Shown here in pieces: positions 56,119 through 64,000 of a stretch of DNA of 64,000 nt; the first letter of the stretch is position 1; the number at the start of each line of letters is the position of its first letter. The stretch comes from Amblyomma americanum (Eukaryota > Arthropoda > Arachnida > Ixodida > Ixodidae): positions 135,582,929 through 135,646,928 of the forward strand of contig NC_135504.1 of the NCBI RefSeq assembly GCF_052857255.1. Reading direction: 5' to 3'. The position numbers were made by a program, and so were the translations under genes. The notes below the pieces were generated by a model. It ran no database searches. It was not told where the DNA came from and was given only the letters and a program-made list of their open reading frames with translations.

Positions 56119-56890
56119 TAGATGGATCATGAGAGCGTTTCCTCCTAACATAGGCGGTGGCAGGCGTCATCAGATTTTTATCCTATTCACTTTTTAATGC
56201 GTCCGCATTATAAGCCGCAATGTAGGCATTCGCCGCTGGCAGCGTATGCAAGGTTGTATGCACAGAATATCCACCTTCCAGTTATGGCAGATGACAGAGG
56301 CAAGACAGAAATTCTCCTCTCCACTTTTAGGAAAGTGTACGGAAGGCGGCTTCCGAAAGAAAGTTTTACTTAACAATGAAGGGAATTTGTAAAACAAATA
56401 ATGACTAATAGTAAGTTGGAAAGACTGAACAAAGATTAAAATAACTGAGAATGACCGAAAGATTAAGAAAAATAAAATAATGACTAAGATGAAGCCAACT
56501 AATTAGGTGAATAAATAAGATGCGGTAGCATTCCGACAATTATGCAATGCTCGCCCTGAAAATTCGCAGCTACACAAATAGCTACGCGGTGCTCAAAGGC
56601 CTCTATTAGAAACGCAATGTAGGCGGGTAATGAAATTGCGCCCCCTAAATTTTCAGACCATTTTACCAAACATAAAAACACAGCCTGGAAGTTCATGATT
56701 CTTTTAGATAAAATCTGTAATTAAACTTCCAGGTTATGCCAAATATGACTTCAAATTACACGGAAGACAAGGAAGAAAAGAACACCGCACCATCAGTCAC
56801 TTCTGTTCAAGCAATATGGTAGGCTAACAACAACAACACTCCTGTTCCAACCCTGCGTATAACTGAGACACTTTTATTCGTAGCAATTGA
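56119..56890. other. No recognisable feature
   Basis: AT-rich sequence with no coding region or repeat family recognised. Confidence 0.4.
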
Positions 56891-56899
56891 AGAACCCAC

Positions 56900-57320
56900 C
56901 TGTCGCAAAGGAAAGAAGTTTCATCATTTTACAAAGTGCCCGGTACACTTAATATTAGGCGACGAGAAGTGGCCTACAGGTGAAGATAAAGGGGAAGAGG
57001 TTCTGGCGTTCAAAATTTTCAAGGGCACACTGAGAACCATCCTGGAGGTGACTTTCACCGAAGAACGACTTAATGGTGACTGGTGGTGTCTGTTCCTAAC
57101 AAGTTTACATTGTGAGACATTAGTCTTTTGCCGAATAAAAAAGGCTGCGTTAAGGGTACCCGTTGGAAGCACCAGGATCATACGTTTTGTCGCCCTCTAT
57201 GAAAATTTCTCTTATTTTGTGAAGAAGACTAGTGAAGTTATGATACCGTTCACACACGAGAACAACGCGACTCAGTTCTGTTACATCTCTGAAAAACCAG
57301 GTCATTGCGAGGGTAGCTGA
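56900..57320 (+). other. Unassigned open frame
   Basis: Open from about 56,900 to the stop at 57,318: KCPVHLILGDEKWPTGEDKG, GEEVLAFKIFKGTLRTILEV, TEERLNGDWWCLF and ALRVPVGSTRIIRFVALYEN. The length (about 140 codons) and balanced composition make it worth noting, but codon use is not strongly biased, no start is clear and I recognise no family. Confidence 0.25.
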
Positions 57321-59069
57321 TTTTCTTGGCTTAGGTGCCCAGCTGAATGCTAAATGGCACTTTTAAGTCCCCCATAGATAACGAGGGACGTTTTCGGCGT
57401 GCCCGTTGGAGAAAGAGAAATTCCTAGAACGGACACGAAAGTGGCAGCCAGCGGCACGTCCCATCTCACGGCCCAGATCCTCCTGTCCCCGCGATCTTCA
57501 GCTACGTGCTCAAGTCTTCCCGCTATCTGCGACCGACACTGTAGCACGGACGTCCACAGGCAGCCGCCATCCTGTCAGGACATGACGTCATAAAGATGCG
57601 GCGGCGCTGGCACCAGAAGTGACTTTCGTACTGTAAGCAAAAGGATAGACCGTCCTCCTTCGGTGTGCCCGCTTGCATGTTCTTGAGCTCAATTCGCGAT
57701 ATGCTGGCAAGTTGTGGTACCGGTTGGTTGCGCCACAAGGCTCAAGAGAGGAAGTCGTATTAGATTTTAAAAGTTCCTTGCAGTCAAAGAGGGGCGAAAG
57801 CAACGGGCGGCGTCCGTGGACGGCACAAGGGGGCCCCATCACTAACGGATCGGCTTCGAGGCTGGCGCTGCATTTCTGAATTGATATCTAAGGAGCTCGT
57901 TCGCGGCTATAACGCGATAGCTTTAAAGCTCAGGTCCCATTGAAAATCTTGTGTCGTCGTCGGCCTTGTGAGCAAAAAGTCCCCGGAGGAGCAACTTGTG
58001 TTGCAACGTAAGTCACGTGACCAAAATGGCGTTATCACAACTTGCCCACCGGATTGTGAGCAAATTGACCGCCGTAGCAGATAGCAGTTATATAATGATC
58101 GGTCGCAGTAAGTTGCCCAGGAGGAGCAACCTGGGTAACCAAAACCCCACCGATCGCAGCACCTGCCATGTCAGTGCCATCGCTTAACCGCTCTGCTATG
58201 AAGACTACCAGGAACTTATGCAGTCAAGAATGACCAGATCTGCAACATGGGTGTTATAACCCACAACAACTATCGCCTCATACCCTTAACGCAGAACTTA
58301 CGTGTCTCAATCTAATTTTAATCCACTTGGTTGCTCTTCAGTAGCGCAACGAACGATTCAGGAATGAACGCCTGCACCTCGTTCGCCTTGTGTTATACTG
58401 TCAGCGTGAGAAGTTGAGACACGACATTCCGGGTCCGTTGTCAGGTCCCAGTTATTTTCAGTACGTGCCAAACACCTCTTCGTGCCGGAAAAAAGAAAGA
58501 CAAAAGAGGTGATGTGAGTCACCTTCAGCGATCACAGCGGTGGAGCCGCCAGTTGCAACGTTGCCAAAGCAGCTCAATACTCTGGAAGTAGTACGACACG
58601 TAGTTTCCATCTCTTTTCACTTTCGCGAGCTAACAAGTGTCTCCTTCCAACACCAGTCCCAGAAAGCGATTAAACGCCTCTAGGAACTAGGATGAAGTTG
58701 ACTAGTGTTATTGCGCAGATTGTCCCGACTGCACAAATTTCAGCTCAATCAGAAGCTGGTGGACGCAGCATAAATACGGCACCAAAAGCAACATTGATAA
58801 AGAAGAATGCATACTGCACTTGAGGATACACTTTAATGCATATTTGAGATAGAAAACAGAATCACTTCAAATATTCACCTCAGCAGAGTGAGCGTAAATT
58901 TCTCTTGAAGCTCGAGCAAAACGGTCTACTAATGGGCTTGCGCAGCTCGCCGATAATCGAGCTAGTAAAAAGCGAGCCTTTTTACGGACCTCCGTACGTT
59001 GACAATAGAGGGAGTGCTCGACTCCCGTCAAACACTTGTGCCGACAGAATTACGGATGCCCAGAAGGGA

Positions 59070-59112
59070 AGCTGTCGAGAGAGAGAGAAAAACTTTATTG
59101 TCGGGGAGCTGT
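59070..59112 (-). mobile_element. LINE 3' tail remnant
   Basis: On the minus strand: cgacaataaagtttttctct then ctctctcgac, the same AATAAAG plus CT-repeat ending seen on the I-like LINE at 31,650. No coding sequence remains next to it. Confidence 0.4.
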
Positions 59113-59424
59113 CGACTGGTTTCATTTAATTAGTCGACGACACAGTCGTCCGCCACAGCCACGCTTATATTTGCTGGAAAGAAGGAGCGAAGAAGGAAGC
59201 CGATTGAGCTCCTCTATTGGTAATTCCGCCTGGCCAAGAGGTTTAAAAGATCAAACATACTCTCCAGGTGTAAAAACAAAAGTTTGTAACCACAAACTAC
59301 GCGCACCTTGAAATATTCGTACAAGTGAGTTGGTGTCGAGGGCAGTGTTGCGTGGCAATATCGCACAGTCGTGTAGGCGTCCTGTGTTTTGCCTGCAACT
59401 TTAGCGCCACATTTAGAAAAAAAA

Positions 59425-59886
59425 ATGACGCTTGTCTACGCTATTTCAGCTTCTGAGAGAGAGAGTGTGGCGACAGAGTGGCGAAAGAGGCAAACAGTTT
59501 TCTGGTCCTCACCTTTGCATGAAACTAAAGCCGTCTGGGTGGATTTCCGTTACAACGACGGCGCCATGCTCTGCAAGGTAACCAAAGAACATGACGTCGA
59601 AAACCTCGCACCTCAATTCGAGGTGGAGCTTGTGGGCGCAGAACTTGCATCCGCCAGCATTAGGGGCTATATCCTTGTGAACCTTGAAATCTACATAAGA
59701 GAGGCGACCGCTGTAGATAGATGCTTCCAGCTTGATCTACGACCTGGCGCCAAGCAATTACGAACGAAGAGGACAGCAGGAGGCTGGGAAGAAATAAATG
59801 TTAATTTCGTTTGGAGTTACAACAGTGTAGTGATGATGCGCGAAAAATGCAAGCACAAGGCGCGCGCAATGTCACCCGAGAGATGA
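59425..59886 (+). CDS. Unassigned 153-residue protein
   Basis: The ATG at 59,425 follows an A-run and is in good context (aaaaATGa). The frame has 153 codons to TGA at 59,884. Third positions are rich in C and G through most of it (for example gtg gat ttc cgt tac aac gac ggc gcc), unlike the AT-rich surroundings, which suggests real coding. The product is soluble and mixed alpha/beta in appearance, with no signal peptide or membrane segment: ESVATEWRKRQTVFWSS, then WVDFRYNDGAMLCKVTKEHD, then GYILVNLEIYIREATAVDRC, and a basic C-terminus. I recognise no domain. It has no visible introns and no clear poly(A) signal nearby, so it could be a single-exon gene, an internal exon or a retrocopy. Confidence 0.4.
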   Translation: MTLVYAISASERESVATEWRKRQTVFWSSPLHETKAVWVDFRYNDGAMLCKVTKEHDVENLAPQFEVELVGAELASASIRGYILVNLEIYIREATAVDRCFQLDLRPGAKQLRTKRTAGGWEEINVNFVWSYNSVVMMREKCKHKARAMSPER

Positions 59887-59889
59887 TTA

Positions 59890-61457
59890 CTAAAGAACCC
59901 ACTTGGGGTCCTATGAGGCGCAGTACCTGCATTGCCTTGACTTACAAGGCTCATAAACTGCGAGAAACGAACTAAATCTCCAGCACAGACACTCGGCTTC
60001 ATCCCAACGAGAGTGCAGTGGAAGCTCGATTAGGGGAAGCAATGGTTGTTTTCGACGTTGACGCATTTCTGCAGACCTCTTACTGCCCTTTCTAATTTAC
60101 GAACATTTTACGCATTATTTGCCAATAACGTTTTATTTGCGCTGCATTCCCCTATAAAGCTTTGCACTTCGTGCTCACTTCACAGCGATCTCTGGGCAAG
60201 ACATAACGCTTGCAACGTCCCAACCGTCGTCACAACCATGAACCACCTGTGTGAGAACCACTCCGTTTTTGCTAACAAACATTTAATATAAAGACTCACA
60301 ACTTAAAGCTGCTGCTTTCACTACTAAGCGCCCGCATTGCAGTTCTAGCGCTAATGTTTGCAACGTCATCGTTACATCGGGAAGATGTCTACTGCTTTTG
60401 GACGCGTATCGCAGTTTGTTTCAAGTTCTCTTTCCTTTTAGATACGTGGACGCTGCAAGAAGGGAATGGGGCCTCAGCGAGGCCAGCAACTTCTTCAGCC
60501 GTAAAACAGGAACTTACGCTAAAATCGGTGACATAATGAACAGTACAATACAGCTATGACGTGAACCCACAATAGTGCCTGCGTATCTCTGATGGTAAAT
60601 GAAAAATAAAAAGCGAATAATGAAAAATCATAATCATAGCAATTTTATAATAAACACAAACAAAGTCACAAAAAGTGTAAAATATACAATACCATTAGAG
60701 CGTAACAAAAGGTCATAATCACAGTCACGCCATGGCAATATCCAATTCTGTAGCTCTATGAGGTATAATTGGGCCCTATAGATATAAAGGGAGTAACAAT
60801 TCATTCCAGCTAGCGTACTCAGAGTCCGGGGCAAACAATTGAAAAGTCTCTAAAAGGCCTGCATCTATTTCTTGTGTGCCAGCAATAAAGAGAACCTGTC
60901 ATTCACAGGAAAAGTCAGCGTGCTTCACGCAATTAAGCGGCATAAAATTTTTGCTAGATTATGATTGCATTCTTCGCAATTATACTTCAGCGATGGAAAC
61001 CCTGAAAAATCTAAATCACCTTTTATAGAAGTCTGTGGCACTCGCAATCAAACGACGGGCTTTCACAGAGATTTGCACAGGGTGCAAGGAAGCGGCATCA
61101 TAAGGACGTTTGAGCTACAATGCGGGTTGCTGGGAGAAGTGACGACACCAGTTTTTTTTTTTTCAAACCGCGCTGAGCAACACAAAATAAATCCGCGCTT
61201 ACGAAATGCCGGAAAGCAGCCGTGATCCTTGAAATGGAAGCGCTGAAAAAAGAAGAATACAAATGATGATCAATTTTCGTAGTTATATCAAATCCGAATT
61301 ATATGCGCTAGCAGTTGAGGTTTCCCTTTTGTTCTGCTACTAAGGTCCAATGTTCACGGATCACAGTTGTTTGGATAGCGATAATGGGTTAATATCCATA
61401 AATGCGGAATTAGTCTTTTATACTTTCAAAGATCCCGGGGTGTCTTCCTACGATTCC
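59890..61457. other. No recognisable feature
   Basis: AT-rich with short frames. Nothing recognised. Confidence 0.4.
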
Positions 61458-61620
61458 TGGCGCAGTGGTTCAATGATCAAGCGATGCGCCACTCTCCTTC
61501 TATGGCAGGTGCTGCCATCGGTGGGACTTGGGTTGCAATCCACGGGTCTCTTCCCGAGCAGCCTCTAATGATTAATTGCACCCACCTGACACGGAAAGCG
61601 GCCTGCGCTGCCCAGGACGT
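61458..61620 (+). mobile_element. tRNA-like SINE, third type
   Basis: Box A-like tggcgcagtggtt at 61,458-61,470 and box B-like ggttgcaatcc at 61,531-61,541, about 60 bp apart as in a tRNA promoter. A unique segment follows (acgggtctcttcccgagcag, cacccacctgacacgg). It shares no body with the other SINEs in the window; ends not defined. Confidence 0.45.
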
Positions 61621-61624
61621 TTCA

Positions 61625-62755
<1,131 letters not shown>

Positions 62756-63170
62756 CTTTTCATAAAAGTTTCCGATAAATTCATTGATTGCTTTGATTCA
62801 AGGAAGGACATGGGACAAACGGAACTTTTTGGGGAACAGTTACGTCATTAGAAAGGGAATGCCGGTTTTCGAGCCTGCAGTAAGGCAAGGCCCTAACGGT
62901 TATGTCGGCGGAGTCAACCCTAATTTTACCTAGAAAAGGTGCGTTTCACATCTTTGCTACAGCCATGTGTATGTATGGCCAAAGGGGTGATGAGGTGTAG
63001 AGGAAAAGACTGAGGCATTGTGGCAGATTGCACCCTGCGCCTTTGTTTCACGGCTTCCTGTTGAACAGAATAGACCTTCCTTCGGACTTCGCGTCAACCA
63101 AGGTCACTGGTTTCAACCCCATCCAATGACTCACTGGAGTGTGTGGAAAACAGATGGATTGATAATAATT

Positions 63171-64000
63171 GGATGGATGGATGGATGGATGGAAGGTAGA
63201 AGCGTCTCCTTCGAGATAAGGTGGTGGCAGTGTCCGCTATGCTCGTCTTTTTTTTTAATTTTTTTTAACTATGTTGTAAATTGTTTTTAAGGTTCGCCAT
63301 TTCCTTTAATTATGTTCTATACCCTTAACCTTATGCCACCTCTATGCTTATGAGCCACCAATCTTCCAATCGAATTTTTCTAACTTCCACCGCAGATTTA
63401 TTTACACGACCGTTTTTATATCTAAACGCTACGGCATCAGGAAGTGTGACTGCGCTTGTTTTGACATCCGGATAGACACCATTACATTCGGGTATTAGGT
63501 CTTCAATTGTTTTTACAGATTTACCACACACACCACACGTGTCATCTTCTTTAAATTTATTTGTGGAGCTGCGCGTTCTAAGACACCCTGCTATAGCTTT
63601 AATGAGTAGGGTACTTTCTTTTGAGTTATCATAAAACGCTTCCTTCTTGATCTGATTTTCCCAGAATCGATGAAGACTTTCGAAAGCGCTGCGACAGGGG
63701 ACACCAAGTGAAAGACACGAAGGACAAGCGTGTCCTTCTCTTGGTGTCCCCTGTCGCAGCGCTTTTGAAAGTTTTCAAAGATGTACCAACTAGCTCGATT
63801 ATCCGTGTTACCCCAGAATCGATATAGTTCTACACTATGGTTCTTTTTCATTGAATTAATAAAATTTTTAACTTGCGCTGTTTTAGCCTATGGTTGAATC
63901 TTCTTTCTTTCTCCGTCTTCGTGTCCGGCATACTCACTGCTTAGTATTCAAGTTCTTTTCCGCCAGTGTGACTCAACGCTGTTTCTCTATAGGTATTTAA
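63171..64000 (-). mobile_element. LINE 3' end with (CCAT)n tail, runs off the window
   Basis: Minus strand: from the window edge, a broken frame leads to NHSVELYRFW. After the palindromic insert at 63,660-63,823 it continues as NQIKKEAFYDNSKESTLLIK, then TCGVCGKSVKTIEDLIPECN (a CxxC...H/C-type finger), then VTLPDAVAFRYKNGRVNKSA and EVRKIRLEDWW before a stop near 63,331. The 3' UTR ends in a (CCAT)n tail (tggatggatgg on the plus strand, 63,171-63,196). The L-P-x-A-x-x-F and WW end resembles R1/LOA-type LINEs of ticks. The RT lies outside the window. Confidence 0.6.
63660..63823. mobile_element. Palindromic PLE-tail insert with 12-bp target duplication
   Basis: cccagaatcgat occurs at 63,660-63,671 and 63,812-63,823. 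Between them, 63,676-63,708 and 63,740-63,772 are inverted repeats of 33 bp with one mismatch. An inner gaaggaca-agcg-tgtccttc hairpin sits at the centre. The left arm starts tgaagactttcgaaagcgct, a TGAAGA...GAAA arrangement like that after the PLE fragments. Skipping the insert restores the minus-strand LINE frame (ELYRFW into ENQIKKEAF). Confidence 0.75.

Overview
The window looks like nuclear DNA of a hard tick (Ixodidae). The main reason is a tRNA-derived SINE with boxes A and B, a fixed body and an (ATT)n tail, which matches my knowledge of the Ruka family of ixodid ticks; at least seven copies or fragments are present. LINEs of several clades, Penelope-like elements (PLEs), a CACTA-type transposase, TTAA-flanked elements and long microsatellites fill most of the rest. 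I see no bacterial features, rRNA genes, CRISPR arrays or convincing functional tRNA genes.

The one host gene I can reconstruct lies on the + strand at about 2.6-10.75 kb. Four exons join with compatible splice phases into a coiled-coil plus DUF4806-like protein with a proline-rich tail, ending at a stop that overlaps a poly(A) signal. Its second visible intron holds a CR1/Jockey-like LINE that was itself hit by a SINE. The 5' end of the gene is not resolved.

From 10,985 to 20,855 there is a tandem array of one Ty3/Gypsy-type element: LTR-internal-LTR-internal-LTR-internal-LTR, period 3,005-3,006 bp. The four LTRs are 855 bp each and the whole array is bounded by a single 4-bp duplication (CGAT). 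Each internal region has an intact 500-codon ORF that joins a gag-like N-terminus to the C-terminal part of an integrase, with protease, RT, RNase H and the first catalytic Asp missing.

From 21.7 to 32.6 kb is a graveyard of nested retroelements. The clearest case is a LINE ORF1 split by a SINE, which was in turn split by a second LINE copy. From 33 to 44.8 kb there is a complete SINE, a head-to-head pair of PLE fragments with GIY-YIG-like regions, a palindromic PLE tail with its own target duplication, and a 2.4-kb TTAA-bounded element with terminal inverted repeats. From 49.6 to 53.2 kb lie a decayed CACTA transposase, a LINE endonuclease fragment and a SINE split at its TTAA by a 522-bp element. 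The last part holds a possible BTB exon with an in-frame stop, one unassigned 153-codon ORF with coding-like codon use, a 220-bp (CA)n tract and a LINE end interrupted by another palindromic PLE tail.

Apart from the DUF4806 gene, these sequences do not work together as a pathway. They record successive insertions, and several can be ordered in time by target-site duplications and by coding frames that are restored when the insert is ignored.
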